From Cyanophora paradoxa (lineage: Eukaryota; Glaucocystophyceae; Cyanophorales; Cyanophoraceae), in assembly GCA_004431415.1 (NCBI GenBank), contig QPMI01000058.1, positions 186,001 through 250,000 of the forward strand: a stretch of 64,000 bases of DNA. Direction: 5' to 3'. The notes under the pieces were generated by a model. That model saw only the letters and a program-made list of their open reading frames with translations. It did no database searches and was not told where the DNA came from. A program made the translations under genes and the position numbers. This document shows positions 12,591 through 27,500 of the stretch, one piece after another (the stretch's first letter is position 1; every line of letters begins with the position of its first letter).

Positions 12591-15500
12591 TCAAGAAAAC
12601 TTTTTCTTCGTATTCTTCGGCCGCTGCGCCCCGAGAAGGGGTGCCGCTGCGTCTGCTAGCGCAGAGGTCGCAGGGCGCGTGCCGGCGGCGGGCAGCAGGC
12701 CGGCGGCCATGCGCGCCGCGCTGGCGCTCGTGCACGCGAGGGCCGCGGCGGCCGCCGCTGCCGCGGGCCTCACCCCCAGCACCACGCGCTGCAAAATGCG
12801 TCAATTATATATCAACGCGCAACGAAGCGCGAAAAAGACGAGGCCGCACGTTGTAGAGGGCTTGCAAGGCCTTGTAGAGGTGGTACGTGTGGGCGCAGGT
12901 GAGGTCCGAGTGGAGGCAGGCCTTGAGGGCCGCGTCGGGCGGGGCGCTGCCGCCGGCGCGGCGCCAGAGGTCCTCCCGCTTGAGGTGCTCGGCCAGCGGC
13001 TGCTTCACCGCCGCCGCGTCGGCGCCCGTCCCCGCCAGGTACCGGAAGATGAAACGCCGCAGGGCCACGCGCAGGTCCTCCAGCCGCACTCGCGGCGGTG
13101 CGCTTTCAGAAGACGATGCCGCAGCGGGCGCGGCAGCGGTGTCGAGGCCCTCGTGGAGGGTCCGCTCGGCGCCCTTGGGCAGCGGCTCCTTAAACTGGTC
13201 CGCCACGCCCTCCACAACCGCCTGCGCGGGCGTGAGTGCAGCAATCTTCTCGAAAAAGCAAGCGGCGGGCCTCGCAGCAGATGCCCTCGAGCTCCTCGTA
13301 GAGGGCGCAGACGTGCTTCAGCGCGAGGCCGCGGACCGAGGGTAGCGTCAGGAGCCACTCCTCCAGGGAATACCGCTCAAACTGCTGCGCGAACTCGCTC
13401 AGCAGCTGCTCCTCCGGCCACCGGCCCGGCACCCGGTTCAGCTGCGGCGGCGTCAGAAGCGCTCTAAAAGAGTTGAGCGGTGAGGGCGGACCGTGGAAAG
13501 GATGACGTCCATCGCGGACATGAGCCGCTGGCGCTGCTTCTTTAGCTCCTTGTCGGCCTGCACGCCGCTTCAGAGCAGAGCAGCGAAACGGAAGAGTGAA
13601 GGCGCGCCTCGAGGGCGGCGACGCTCTCGCGCGCGAGCGGCTCCTGCGGCACTTTCCCGTGGATCTCCTCCATTATCATACCGGCGCTGCGCGGCACGTG
13701 AGCCGCAGGAACAAAACAGCACTGGAGGAAGGTAGCGCCTGGGGAAGAGCTCGAGGTGGTAGACGAAGGGGCGGACGAGGGCGCGGGAACGGTCCTCAGG
13801 GTCTGCCTGCAGCAGCCGCCGCCCCGCGAAGGCGCGCGCGGCCAGCGCCGCCTCCGCCGCGCCGAAGTCGTAGGCGACGGCCCCGCGGCCGGCGCGGGCG
13901 AGGGCCAGGGATGGTAGCGCGTGCCGCTGCGCGAATTCGTCGTCCAGGTCGAACGTGCAGAGGTCCGCCTCCGTTGCATCCTGCAGATTCCTAAGCTCCT
14001 CAGACCATCACGCAAGCGCACACGACAGTGCACCTGAATGGCGACCTCGCCGAAGGCGGCGGCGGAGGTGGCGAGGAAGGCGACGGCGGGGTGGCCCCGC
14101 CGCGCGAGCGCCGCCGCCTCAGTCAGGAGGAAGTTCTGCACGCACGCGACCTGGTCCAGCCCGATGCAAAGGAAGAGCCTGCGGGCAGATCAGATGAAAT
14201 CGGGCGGCGAGCAGTAGGGCGCAAACCCGCTGTCCTTGCGCTCCGGGAGGCAGAGCGCGAGGGCGGCGTGCCGCGTCATCTCAGGCATCGTCAGCTCCGT
14301 GCACTCAAAGCGCGTGACCTCGGGCCGCAGCTCGTTCCACGCCGCTGCAAAAGCCTCGAAGGAGGCCTCCAGAAACTGACGGTCCTCCGGCAATCGCGGG
14401 CGCTTTTGCTCAGGATCGCGATCTTCGTAATCGATGAAGTCCCCGATCGTACGTGCGCCCGCATTTGCGCGCGTGACACTGTGCTCGAGTCGCCGCGACA
14501 CCTCGCACGACCACCTCGCGAGCGCCCACATGCGCCGCAGCGCCCCAACGCTGCCCTCGTGCTCGAGCAGCAGCGCCAGGACGGGGTTGCGCCTTGCGTT
14601 CTCGGGGCGCAGGCGGAAGGCGGCGCGGAGACCGTCGGCAGAGCCGGCGTGGACAGTGGAAAAGATGCGTGGGAGGAACCGTGGTGCGTAGTTGGCGTTT
14701 TGCAGCAGCGGCCCGAAGTCCTCTAGCACCTCGGCCTCGAGCGCGGCGGTTTGGTCCGCGTCGCTGGGCCGGCACGCCTCGCGCACGCGCGCCGCCTCTG
14801 CCGTGGCGCCGTTCTCGATGAGCGGCTGAACATACCGCCGCGCAAAGGCCTGCTCGAAGTCGCGCCGGGCCTTCGGCGATGCCATTGCGGCATGCGGGAA
14901 GGCGGCGCGCCCGCCCTCCAGCTCCGCCGCAAAGCGTCGGAGGACACCGTGCACCGCGAGGCAGATGGACGCGTAGTCGGCCGAGAGGATGCGCGACAGC
15001 GCGCCGACGTCGCCAGCGACGATGTCGAGGCAGTGTTTCGCGTCGCCGTTGAAGAAAAGAGCGCGGCCAGCGTCCTCGGGCAGCACGCCCGTGCGGGCGG
15101 CGGCCGCCAGCGAGAGGTACGTCAGGAGGTGCAGGACGCGGAAGGCAGCGGGGTGCAGCTCGCGCTCCGTGTGCCCCGCGGCGCGCAGCGTCTCAGGGTT
15201 CTCAGGGATGATGCCAGGACGGTCGGGGTCGACCGCTGGCTGGGCGGCTTCGTTGCCGGTCGCCGGCACGTGGTCCATGCCCCCCAGCGTCAGCCCACAG
15301 TTTGGGCACCGCACCGTCTGCATCGGTCGCCCGCATGCGCCGACCGAGTACCTGCACAATGGTCAGACAGCCAGAACAGTCGCAAAAACGCGGAGGCATT
15401 GCAAAAAGGCGCACCAGAAGCCGCAGGAGTGCCGGTACCACTGGTTCCTTTCTCCGTTGACACTCCTCAAGGCGCGGGCAAGCATCGCCTGGTCGTTGGA

Positions 15501-18500
15501 GGGGGCGGCCGGGACAAATAGCTGCGAGATGCGGCCGGGGTCCGCAAGAATGGCGTGGAACGGGGACGCGTCGGGCCCGTCGACCGTGAAGACGGAGGCC
15601 GCGTGGGCGAAAAGGGCGGCGAGGTGGAGGTCAAAGAGGTCACAGCCCGGTGCAACATCGATCCAGCTAGGCCGGGGCAGCGCGAGAGCGCCCGATGCTG
15701 GCGCGGCCTCGGGGGCGAGGAGTGTCCGGAGGATGCAGGCGGCTTGGCCACGAGGCGGGCGGGCCTCCAGCAGGTCGACGAGGACAGTGCGCGCGGTGGT
15801 TTCACGGTCCGTGAGTGCAGCAGAGCCACGGGAAAGGTAGAAGCGGGCGAGTGCGGCCTGCAGAAGGGCGCGATTGGCGGCGGCGTCGCCGTCGTGCGCT
15901 GCAATGACAAGCTCCTCGACTCCCTCGCGGGCCTGATTGAAGTTTAGAGGATTTACATTTAGAGGATTCCCAATCGCTTTCCAGTGCGGAGCCGCGTGCG
16001 CACCTCGCGAATTACGAAAGCGTCGAGCGCGCGATCCGCCGCGTCGTATTGCTCGTCGCCGGCGAAGGGGTCGACGTCAAGGCGGGAGGTGGCCGCGCGC
16101 CGCCACGGGAGGCGGCCCATCCAGGGCAGGCGCTTGTCCAGCACCTCGCCGCAGTGGGCACGCAGCTCCTTGAGCGGGAGGCCGTCCGCCTGCTGCCGCA
16201 CGGCCCGCAGGAGCGCCACTTTGGCCGCCTCCACGCGCGGCGCATTGGAGTCCAGCGCCTCCTCAAGCGCCTTTTCGAGATGCTCACACAGGTCGAAGCG
16301 GCCGCTGTTGGGCGTAAGGAAGGCTGCCACGGCGCGGACCAGCGCCCGCACAAATGCCGCGGCCATCGCCAGGCGGAGCGGTCTGCTGCTTGAAATGGCG
16401 GGATCAATAGCAAGGGTGCGGCAGGCCGAGCGGAGGCAGTTGGCAAGCTCGCGCGATGTGCGACTGCCTGCCGCGCAGGCGTCCGGCCCGATCCGAGAGT
16501 AATGCGATAGGAGGAGGACGTCGCAGACGAATGCCCATGCCTCGCTGTCGGCGGGGTGAGCGGCTTCATGCAGGGCGCCCTCTACGGCGGACAGGGCAAG
16601 CGACTCGGCGACGAGGGTAGGGCGAATGACGGCGTCGCCGAAGAGACCCAGCAGGCTCGATCGCGAGTCGTCCGCGTAGTCCTCAGCAGCCAGCGTGAGG
16701 AAGTTGCGGAGGACGACGGCGGCGCCCGCCGTCAGGTGCGGGCGGGCGCCGAGCAGCCGCCCCGCCACGAGGCGCAGCAGTTCGCGGTACCGGTCCATCG
16801 CAGCCTCCGAGTCCAACGCCACGTGGTTGGCCGTCTCGATGCAGCGAACGAAAAGGGCGCTCTCGAAGCGGTCGAGTGCGACCTCGTCCATGTGCTTCGC
16901 GTGGCCGTCGATGGCGCGCAATAGACCGGAGACGAAGGGTGGCGAGGCGAGCAGCGGGGCTCCGGTAGCGTCAGCCTCCGCCTCCTGCCCAAGGTCAACG
17001 ACCGCCCGCAGGATATCAGCGTGACACGGGTGCTGCTGCTGCGGCTGCTTGAAGCAGCCCGCCAGCTCTGTGCAGAGACGCAGGAGCTGGATCGGCGCTG
17101 TCGGCGGAACCTCGAAGGGGCCACCCGCCGAGATCTGTGCGATGACGAAGCGGGAGGCTTGGAGCCAGTCGGGCGAGGCGCCCGCGCGCGCCAGCACCAA
17201 TTTGCAGACGCGGTCTGCGATGAAGACGCGCGTCGCCTCCGCGCCATTAGCCACGCTGTCGCCAATGACTTCCTGCATGCCGACGATGCGAGAGCACGCA
17301 GCGAGGAGGGCCGTGCACGAAGAAGCCTCCTTGGCGCGACGCCACCAGAACGTGTGCACCTCCACAAAGCTGGCGAACGGCTCCGGGTGCAGAGAGCGCA
17401 GGAGCCACGCGACGACGTTGGCGGCTGTTCGCAGCTCCTGCGGAGACCTGCCATCGAACGTGGCACCATCATGAAACTGATGCCGGAAAGTGTCCGACAT
17501 CAAAGTCGCGGCGACCTGCGTCGCTTCAGCACTAAGAAAGCAAGCGGATCGCCGATTGCAAGACGACGCACGCTGATTACAAAGTCGGCGACGTAGTCTT
17601 CCACATTGCCGTAGGCCTCGGACTGCAAGACGGACGGCGCGGCGGCCGCGATCGCCGCCTGCAGATCCCGCAGGCAGTCGGCCTCGGCCGCCGCCTCCGC
17701 GGCCTCCTCGTCCGCCCCGTCTTCGGTGTGCCGCTGGCGCAGCGCCTCCATTTTCAGGCGGCAGCTCTCGCGAAACTCTTCGACCCGCGCTAAAACAGCG
17801 CGCGAAAGGGGCAGGCGGCGCGGCGGGAACGGCCCCTGCACCGCGTAGCCCTCGACCTTTGGGGCTGGAATGGCGGACAGGTCCTCCAGGTCCAGCTTCA
17901 GGTCGGTGACGATGGGATACCACGCGGCGGCAAACGTGTCCGGGCGCTCGACAAGGGTTGCGAGGGCCTCCTCCCGCTCGAGGGCAAAAACAATTTTGGC
18001 GAGCGGCGTCCGGATCTGGCGGCGCAAGAACTCCAGGATGGCGGCCCCCAGCGTCGTGGACATCGCCAGGTCCTGCAAAGTAACCAGAGCTATTGTAAGC
18101 AAGGCAAAGGCAAGACAGCTCTCTCTGAATGGCAAAGCAAACCTGGAAACTGGATGCCAGGCGCTGAGCCCAGAAGGCGTCGGATTCAGCGTCGCTCTTC
18201 AGACTCGACACGATGAGGCTTTTCAGGAACGTGCGCACAGAAGGCGAAGTGCGAATGCCCGAGATGATTCCCTTCACGTGGTCGATGGCGAGGTCTGACC
18301 GCTTGTAACGGACAGCTGAGAAGGCCCACTGCAGCACCTCGCCGAACAGCACGTCCAGGAGCCCACCCTCCTGCCCACCCTCGCGCTGCAGCAGCTCCGC
18401 CACCGAAGACTCGAGGAGGGGCGCGATGACCAGCGGCACGCGCCCCTCGGCGTCAACGGTGACGGGATCGAGAGAGTCGACAGTAGTCTGGCGCCACTGG

Positions 18501-21500
18501 CCGAGGTGGCTGAAGTCGGCCTTGCAAGCAGAGGACCGGTCGAGGTGAACAATGATGAGCGCGTGCTTTGGCGTCAGTGCTTTGCCCGTCTTTTCTGCCA
18601 CCGCAATGTACTCGTCACGGTGCTGATCCAGCAGGTACTTAGCGAGCGGAATGGTGGCACGGTCAAGCTGGGCCGAGCACTGCACGACCAGCAGGTCCTC
18701 GCCGGACTCTGCGCTCCAAAACGCCTTCATTCGAGACACGAAGTCCGACTCGCGCTTGATGGCGCCAAGGATGACGACCGACGGCTGCAGGGCGCCGGCG
18801 TTGACCGTGGGCGTCGGCTGCGAGAAAGTGTACACGATGGAGGTGATGCCGACTGCCCCGCCCCGCTTGGCGGGCTGCTCGCTCCATTTCGCGACAGCGC
18901 TTGACACGAACGCCGCCAGCGATCCATGCTCCTGTTCTCTGCGGTAGATCTCCGTGATGCGCCGGGCAGCATCGGGATCAGAGCCGAGTCGAGTCAGCGT
19001 CAGCCGGACGACGCAATCCTCAGTCATTGTGTCGATGAGATCCGCCTTGCATCGTTCCAGGACAATTTCGCGAGATTCAATGCGCTCGCCAGCGTAAAGT
19101 CGCACAAGAGAAGGCAATGTGTCCTGATTAAAACCGCAGAACGAGCGCTCCGGATGCTCAGAGACAAAGCTGCTCCCCTGCACAGTGCATGTCGATATAT
19201 CGTTGACCCAGTGCTTGAGAGTGCGAATGAGGCTCTGCTGTTCCTCCGTCAAGATGTCTTCGTAAGAAATCACCTGCTTCTCAAAGCGGTTGAGGAAAGG
19301 CGGATCTGCACACGAGGGCGGCGTTCAGAGGAGCAACAGCAGCAGCGCTGCAGCAGCAACCGACCTTGCTTCTCAACGTCATCGCGGTCTATGACGACGA
19401 TGCAACGGAACGATTCGTCGACGTGACACATGGGGTTCGAGTAAGCGCCCAGCGCAACGCGGCAATTGCGCTTATTATTGACGATGGAGTAGTTCTGATT
19501 GAGGGCGTCGTAAAGCGAGCCATACACGTTGAGGTCCTTCAAGATGACGCAGTTGCCCGCCTCCATCGACAAGATGATGCGACTAAGCGTCCGATACATA
19601 TAGTCTTCCGATCCGATGTCGTCGGGGAAGGAGGATCCTGGACGGCAAGTCAGTTATTGAACGGGAAAAGACATGCACCAAAATGCACCAACGATGATTA
19701 CAAGGCTACGGTTGCGCAAGGTGAGGACGGGCGCGAGCTCCTTCTGCAGGATGCCCATCGTGGCATCGCAGCCGGACGCAACGAGCAGATGCCGCGCCTC
19801 CGTGTCGAGCCAGTTCTCGCGAATCAGCTCCAGCACAGAAGGGCGTGCACGAACGTAGCCTGGAATTGCGCTTGCTTCGAGGTCAAGGTGCTTGACGAAC
19901 AGATCGACCATCTGCTGCGAGAGCTCCCATGATCCTCCCCCACGCAGCTTTGAAGTGGGAAGAGCCGACAGGCCACCGAAATTGCGGTGGAGGGCGCGCA
20001 GGACAGTTTCGAGCGTCTGCATGGGCGTGCCCGGCGGCTCTCGGGCCAGGCGCTTTACCAGGCTGAGTGTGCGTAAGCGAAACAATTCAAGCGACAGCAA
20101 CGATGCGCCCACCAGTAGTAATCGCGCAGGCCGTGGAAGTTTTCGAACTGGTTCTCCTTCATCCTCGTCTGGTGCTCGTGGTACGCCTTGGCGAGGCCAT
20201 GAAGCCGGGCGTCGTCGAGGATCGTCGCCCGCTCAACAGTGCCCCCGAAATAACTGTTCTCGGCTGCTGCTTGAGCGGACTCACGCCAGCCCTCCACAAT
20301 CGCCTTGGCAGTGTTGTAGAGATCATCGACGTCCGGCTCTGGGCGCGAGAGATGGATAGCCCGGTTCATTTTCGCGGGGTCGAGCTGCCAGTTCGAGATT
20401 CCGACGACGGCCACGTCTGGAAACACCTTTGGGTACCTGTGCCCAACGTCAGCTCTCTAAATAGACAGAAGCAACGTGCAGCGCACCCAGGCTCAAGCAG
20501 GGCGTGCAGAACCTTCAGCGGGTTGAAGCGGGAGATCTCCGCAAGCCCGACCTCATCCAGCAGCACGACCGGAATCGTCGCCGGGCGCTCCCGGTCGCCA
20601 TCGGCTCCCTGCTCGGACGGGTGTGACCCGTACTTGCGCGCCTTCTCGAAGACCTTAAGGATGCCGTCCGACGTCGACTGCTCGGAGCCCTGGAACGAGA
20701 CGAAGTACAGCTGCAACAGCGCAGACCTCAGAAAGGCGCGGCGAACGGAGATATCGATTCCGAATTACAGACCTGTGGCAGGGTGCGGAAGAACGGGTCC
20801 TTGCTGTCGGGCCCGCGAAGATTCGAGTAGATGAGGCGCATTGAGAGCGACTTGCTGCAGCCGGGCTGGAAAAATGTAAGTGCACAAAGAAAGCGCTCGA
20901 AAGAGGATGCAGGCCCCACCTTGCCAACGAGGAAGACGGGGATGCAGTGGATGATGCAAACAAGCAGGACGAAAACGTTCTCGAGAAGCGCCTCATTCAT
21001 CGCTGTTCCGGGAGGGAGCTCCATCCTCCGCAGGTAGTCCCACTGCTCCCACTGGATGATGTGCATCAGATGGTCCGCGGTTGTGTTCGGCTTGAACAAT
21101 CTTGCGAGGAGCTCGCGATACTTTTCGCGCGCGCTGCGCCCTGCCAGGCGGCTGTGGTAGCAGTGTGCCAGCGCCAAGACAACCGCCCGCACGCGAATCG
21201 ATGCAGTGGGCGGTTTCGTGTGATCATGATCTGCAGCACCCGCCCCGACTTTTGCGAATAACCATCGCACTCCCGCAGTCAGCGCGTCGACAGCTGTCGA
21301 CATCGTGTTTGCCTTGTCGATGTGCTCCCGAAGGGCCAGCAGACCAAGGAATTTTCCCATCAGGAAGATGCAGCGACGGACGTCACGCAGGCTGATGCTA
21401 GAGATCCCTTCAACGTCGGCCATAAAGTGCTGCGATGCCACGAGAAGACTCACAACCAGGCCTGCCGTCACGTTCGAGTCTCGGTGGCGCGGATCGGTAA

Positions 21501-24500
21501 AGAACTCGCTCGTCTCGACCATCGCGCAAATGTACTGCTCCTCGTCCGCGCGCGTCAGCGACCCGAAGTCCCACACGTAGTCCGCCAGCTTCTCGGGCAA
21601 AGGGTGCACGCGGTAGACGAGCTTCGACATCGGATCGTCACGTTGCTTTAGCTTCAGGCCGGCCTGCTGCTGCTTTGCCAGCTCCGCGGGAGTGCGCTTC
21701 TTGTACGGGTTGCATGCTGCAAGAAAGGCGATGTTGCGGGAGATGGGCCGGCCCTTGATGGTGTGCTGGCAAATGATCTCTCCCACAAGGCCAATCGAGT
21801 CGCTTGTATTAATCTCGTCCAGAAAGACCCAGACGGGCTGCCCAGTGGACGCTTGCTCCTCGGCTGCCTCAATTACTTTCTCAATATGCCAATCCGTGAC
21901 GCCAGCGTGGAAGTTCAATACCTCAAATCGAACTCCTGCGACCTTTGCCAGGAACCGGACCTGAGGCGGTCCGGGTCAAATCAAGAAGGCATGGCCGCGC
22001 CGAAGGACAATAGCGCACCAGGCTCGTCTTGCCGCAGCCAGTCTCGCCCATGACGACCACGGGCACGCGGGCGCGCACACGGGTCAGAATGAGGCCCATC
22101 TTGAGGAGGTTGTCGAGCGTCATCACGTAACCATCCGTTTCAATGTCGGTTGCGCGCGTGCTGGAAGACAACAGCCGAAGGAGGTGATCCAGCAGCTCGA
22201 TCGGCTTTAGCTTGCTATAGTCAAGAAGGCCGCGATCCTTGCCGAATGACTGCGTGCCAGCGTGAGTAAATTCAAACACGAGTCACAGGAAGGCAGCGCT
22301 GACCTGGCTCTCGAGGAGAAGCCTGACAGACTCAGGCACGCGCGCCGGGTCTCGGTAGAGGGCCGTGCAAGAGCCGACGGGGTGAAAGAGGACAAGCAGA
22401 TGGTTGTTCTCGTCGGCCGACCACTGAACCATGCGCGAAAATCGGTCCACGCAACGATCGATGTCGTCTTCGGCTGCCCCAAGACCAGGCACTGGTGCCG
22501 GCGTCTGAGCTTGCTTGAGGCTGGCGAATTCGGCCGCCATGTCGACGAGGGAGTCGAGCAGGAGCACGCGGACGTCGCTTGAAGCGCCGTGCATCGCGTA
22601 CGCGAGGTTCCGCACCCTGAAGAACGGGCTCTTGGAAAAGGAGACGAGCTGGCATGCGAGCACGTGGATGAAAGTTCGTAGGGCCGAGAAAGACGCGTTC
22701 CTTGAGACCCTAGGATGCTCAAAGAAGTACTTCCGCAGAAGAGCGCGGCATTCTTTCAGCGGAACAGCGCGGGCGCCGGATCCAGCGAGCTGAATGTCTT
22801 CAACCTGCAGCCGACCGCTGTCCAAAGCCTGCAGGTACCTGCAAAAACGATGAACGAGTGCTCAAGGGCTTCGAAACACTAAACAACGTTCGCACCTGCA
22901 GACGACCTGATCGGGGCTCGACGGAGCGATGCTGACCACGACGCGATCGACTGACCATTGGATGTGCTGTCGCTGCAGGCATCCGCAGAACGATAGGGCT
23001 GGAAGGAGAGAGCCGCTCGCTGTGTTGCTAATCTCGATGAACACGGGCAGATTCGGGAGGTGGAAGGTTTCGTCTCCTGCAGAAACGGAACGGAGGAAGA
23101 GCAGCTCGAGGAGAAAGAGGTTCAGCGCCTGAGGCGAGTCCACTTGGCCGATGTCGATGTGCAGAGCGTGTCTGGAAGCATTTAAAGTCAGCTCATTCAG
23201 ACGAACAGCGAGCGATTCGGAGCTGATGTGTCCGCAGATGGTAATGACAACCCTCTCGCGCCCCTGTCGAAGGCACTGCAGCCGAATCTCCTCGGACTTG
23301 CCGAGGCCAGCCGCCGCCGAAGTGTAGATAAAGATATTAGATAGTAGCTGCTCGGCAATCTCGCACAGAGATTCTTGACCGAGACCAGCCGTCGGAATAA
23401 CGGATGATGTAAAATCGGTGAGAATCTGCGACTGCTCGCCGGTTGCACCGCGGCGACAACAGATGACGGCGAGTCGGTACGGGTTGAATGCAGCTTCGTG
23501 CTGCAGCTGACGAACGCGGTCCGAGAGCTGGATCTGCAGCTGGTAGTCGAGCAGCTCGGCATTGACGATACAGAAGAGACGATCGTGGAACCCATTCTTC
23601 CACGCATTGCGGCAGCGATCGAGGAACAGCAACAAGTCCTCTAGAGTTGTTGCAGGCGAGCAGAAAAGCACCTGGCTGCGAGAGGGAATGCAGCCATCGT
23701 TCATGCAGAGCGAGAAGACAACGTTGACAACGTGCTCCGGACGGTCAACTGCCGCGATGAAGAGGCGGGCCCGCTCCGCGTGCTCTGCATGGTTTGCAGC
23801 GCCGGACTGCGGCCGGGGGAGGGGCGTCGATGCGGACGCTTGCTTGCTCTCTAAGCAGCGGAATACAAAGTCGGCAACTAGTTCGAAACAGGCCTCGGGC
23901 GTCTCCGTGTCCCGCAGCAGGTGCGCAGCTCTGCATTGCAAACGTGCCGACTTGACGCTCTGCACTGCGATGCTGGGCTCAAACTTCCGGACAAGGTTGG
24001 AGATCCGCACTGAGTCTTCTTCTGTCACGGTGCCGTCAGCTGCGTCGATGTAGTCGAAGATTGACCAGATTTGACGAGCTCTAAAGAAGAGAAGGGAGTA
24101 GTTGCGAGCGCGGGCTGAAGTCAGATCCGCCAAACACTTCTTCAAATGGTGCTTGAGCTGCGCGAGCATGCCCTTCAGATCTTTCATCCCGCGGGCAGTC
24201 TTTAACCACTCCCGGTAGTTTCCTGAGAGGCTCTGTAAATCGACAAGCACTCCGAGAACCTAGGATTGGGAGGTTTTAGAATTAGGAAGAAGACAGAAAA
24301 ATAATTAGAGCACCTCTTCGGCAAGAGAGCTTTCGTCGATGAACTGCTGCGAGAGAGCCTTCGATTCGAGCTGCTCCCCCTGCTCGCCACCTTGCCCGCT
24401 GTCACGATTGCGCGAGCTTAAAATGAGCAGTGCCCGGCTGCGAGTGTCCTGCAACTCGTTGAAGTCGATGATGCGGCTCGCCACGCCAGGGCGCTCAGAA

Positions 24501-27500
24501 GGGATTTCCAGATCGAGACGAGCAGAGCCGGCCGTCGCCGAAAAGCGGTACACGCCGCGATCGACTGCGTCCTTCACCGCACTCTTCGTCACTTCACTGC
24601 GGTTTGCGACGGCATCATACAGGCGCTGCAAGCCGTACAGGTTGACGCTGCAGCCGTGCACTTTTATCGCCATGCCCTTCTTGCCAGGCCGATCAAGCAG
24701 GGCCTTAACGAAGTCCGCCGCTGATGCATTTGAAAGCTTGAGTAGAGGCTGCAGGAATCGTCGGACATCGATTAGGTCCTTGAAATTCTCCTGCGAAAAA
24801 GCTCAGCTCTAATGTTTCACACGAGTTGCGTGGTTATAATCAGGCCAGATATCCGATCAGCTTACCGCATGGGAGAACATGTCGTTGTGCTCTTCAACTG
24901 CATCGATGAGATGGCGCAGCTCCTCGTTTTCACGACCAACTCGGTTCAAGAACCCGACAAGCTCTCGTCCATCCTTGGTTGCGATGGTCTTGATAATGGC
25001 AGCCGAGTCGGGACAGACATCTCGAAGGATCTGATCCGTTGAGCACTTCGCTTGCAAGGCTTCCCGAACGGTCAAGATTTCTGAGGAAAGCAGAGCCTCG
25101 GTGCGGCGGAGAGCTTCAGACTCGCGCTGGCTGGCAGCACAAGAAAACGTGTCGAAGCAGTGAAGCAGGTCCCGGCAAAGACTTGAAACCGATGACAATT
25201 TGAGGCAGACGTCGATGTTGCGCACAATCTCCTCACGGCGACGCTGCTGTTGTACTTTGTCAATTGAAGACAACTCGTACATGTGAGAACTTGCGCTCAA
25301 AACTGGAAGCAACGACTGGGCAATCTCCAGTTCGCGAGCAATGAAGTTGGCGTCTGTTACGAGCTGCCAATAACGCAGTAAGACGTGGACGTTGACAGGC
25401 ATGCAGTCCCGCATGAGAGCCGTCATATGATCCTTGTAACGCAGCCACGACGCAACGGTAGAACCTGCCATTCGTGTTTCAAAAGAATCATGCGACTGAT
25501 GCTCATTACGAGAGGCATCGATGTAGGAAGACTGAAGAATGTTGCGGAAGACGGTGGATGCGAAGAGCTGTGATACTGGCTTGGGAAGTTGTCCCAGAGC
25601 TGAATTGAAGGCCGAGACAACTGCATTCAAATTGCTGGAATTCGTGTCGGAAAGCTCGGCAAGAGACCGGTCGGGAAAATGGTGATGCTCCTCTGAAAGC
25701 GTTGTGCGCCAAACGCTGTATTGCGCTCCGTCTTCTTGGGACAACATTACGACTTGCCACGCAGCAAAAATCTCTCCCAACTCGTTGAGCTCATTACGAC
25801 GGCGCTGTGTGATGACTATCGCACTGTCCAGCTCCCCGCGGTCCATGCCAATACCTGCGGCTTCCAAGCACACTACAAAGCTGTCGATGTTGGAGGCTGC
25901 GAGTGTTTCGATAATTTGAACCGGGACCGTTTGCTGAACGACAGAGTGGCGAAGCGCGCTCAGGGCTTTGATGGCAGTTGCAACAATCTTGCTCGAGGAA
26001 ACAGCTGGATTTCCGCGAAGCTGCAGGGCAGCAGCCCAGAATTTACGTGCTCTGATGAGCGCCACGACAGTGTCCTCTTTCTCGAAATCGAGGAAGCGGA
26101 TGGAGTCAAACAGACAAGTAAGACACTCGTCCCGGATTCTGGAACGTAGAAAGGTAAGGAACGTAGCGCGCAACATTAAACAGTTAGACGCACCGCTGAT
26201 CGTAAAAGTCGGTTGATTGGAAGTGCGCTAGCACCAGGGCCGCTGTGTCTGGAATCTCGGCAGCCTTTGCGATGATGGCCGAGCAGCCTTTGACGAAAGC
26301 CGCACGGATCTCGTCGCACCAGCGCAAATTTGTTGCGTCACTACGGCCAGCGAACCGGACCGAACGTAGTATAGCGTCATCGGTATGCTTCCGGCAAGCC
26401 TCCCATGCATAATCGAGAATAGCAGGATGGCGGCGAGCCTGAGGAGGCAGTTGGTCGATAGCGTTGAAGACTGAGAGAGGATTCGCATCTGCAACAAAAG
26501 CGTGTCATAAGTGTTATCAAAACGGAGAATAGAAAATTTTCGACAAAACGAAACGCACGTGCGCTGAATGCTTCAACACCAAATGCCTTTTTGAGGAATT
26601 TACGAGTGCACTCGATCAGCCGTGAAATCGACTTGTCTCCAGACCGAGCAGCAGTGAGCTCCAAGAGAGGAAGATGGCGTTTGAGGTCGGCTCGATCACA
26701 ATACTCGATTACAAGCTCCAGTGGCCGCCAGATGATATTATCAGGCAGCAAGGAAGCATACAGATCATTCCGCATCAAGGAAGGCAGCACGTCCTGAATG
26801 CTCAAGAATGCGCCGGAGCTTCGAACGGAGAGCTTTTCGAGGAGAAACTCTTGCACTGCATCCGCAACAATGGGGTCGAGCCCGCGGGGAAGCCGTGCAT
26901 AGCAATCGAGCACAGCTTGAAGTCGAGCAGCACCACGAAGAGCAGACAGAATGACGAATTTACGGTTTGGAAACACGCTCTGAAGCTGGGCGAGTAGCTG
27001 AGTGGTTGATGTCTGCTTTTCCCAGAGACTTCTCTCCACTGCAGGCCACCACAGATTAGCGACGTCGACCAGCGAGTTGATCGATGGAGCGTGAACGAAG
27101 AGCGCTTTCAGAACACTGAGGAAGCCGGTGAAGCTCAAATGTGCGAGATGAGGTTGAACGGCCTTGGCGGTTTCGACGAAGTGCCCGTGGAAACCTTGAC
27201 GATCGCGATCGGTGTGCGAGTAAGTCTGCGGCAGATCGAGAAGAAATGACAAGTCGAGGCCCAGGGCTGATTGGGCAGCAATGGAGAACATCCAAGAAGC
27301 CGGATCCAGAGCGGAAGCCGTACGAACGAGAAAGAGCAGAGTTTGTTGTGCAACTGCCTTGTTGCGCTCGTCCGTGAGCTGCAGGTCTCGGAATGCACTC
27401 GAGCCATGGTACAGGGATGACAGAAGCATGAGAGCCAGAGGCCCGCGGACCGTATACTGCAATTGCACATTTGGCGTGTCCAGCATCTGCACGCATTATA

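Noticed and set aside
12805-12807. Stop after SLRVDI taken as the end of the RNF213-like protein
   Set aside because: An intron from 12850 to about 12794 (GTGCGG to TTTTGCAG) joins LYN to RVVLGVRPAAAAA and gives a natural end KKKFS at 12591.
15959-19273. Single uninterrupted exon of 1104 codons
   Set aside because: The frame crosses introns at about 18080-18145 and 17494-17533; the Arg/Pro/Gly-rich middle is not the protein. Splicing gives better-composed sequence (DLAMSTTLGAAILEFLRRQ).
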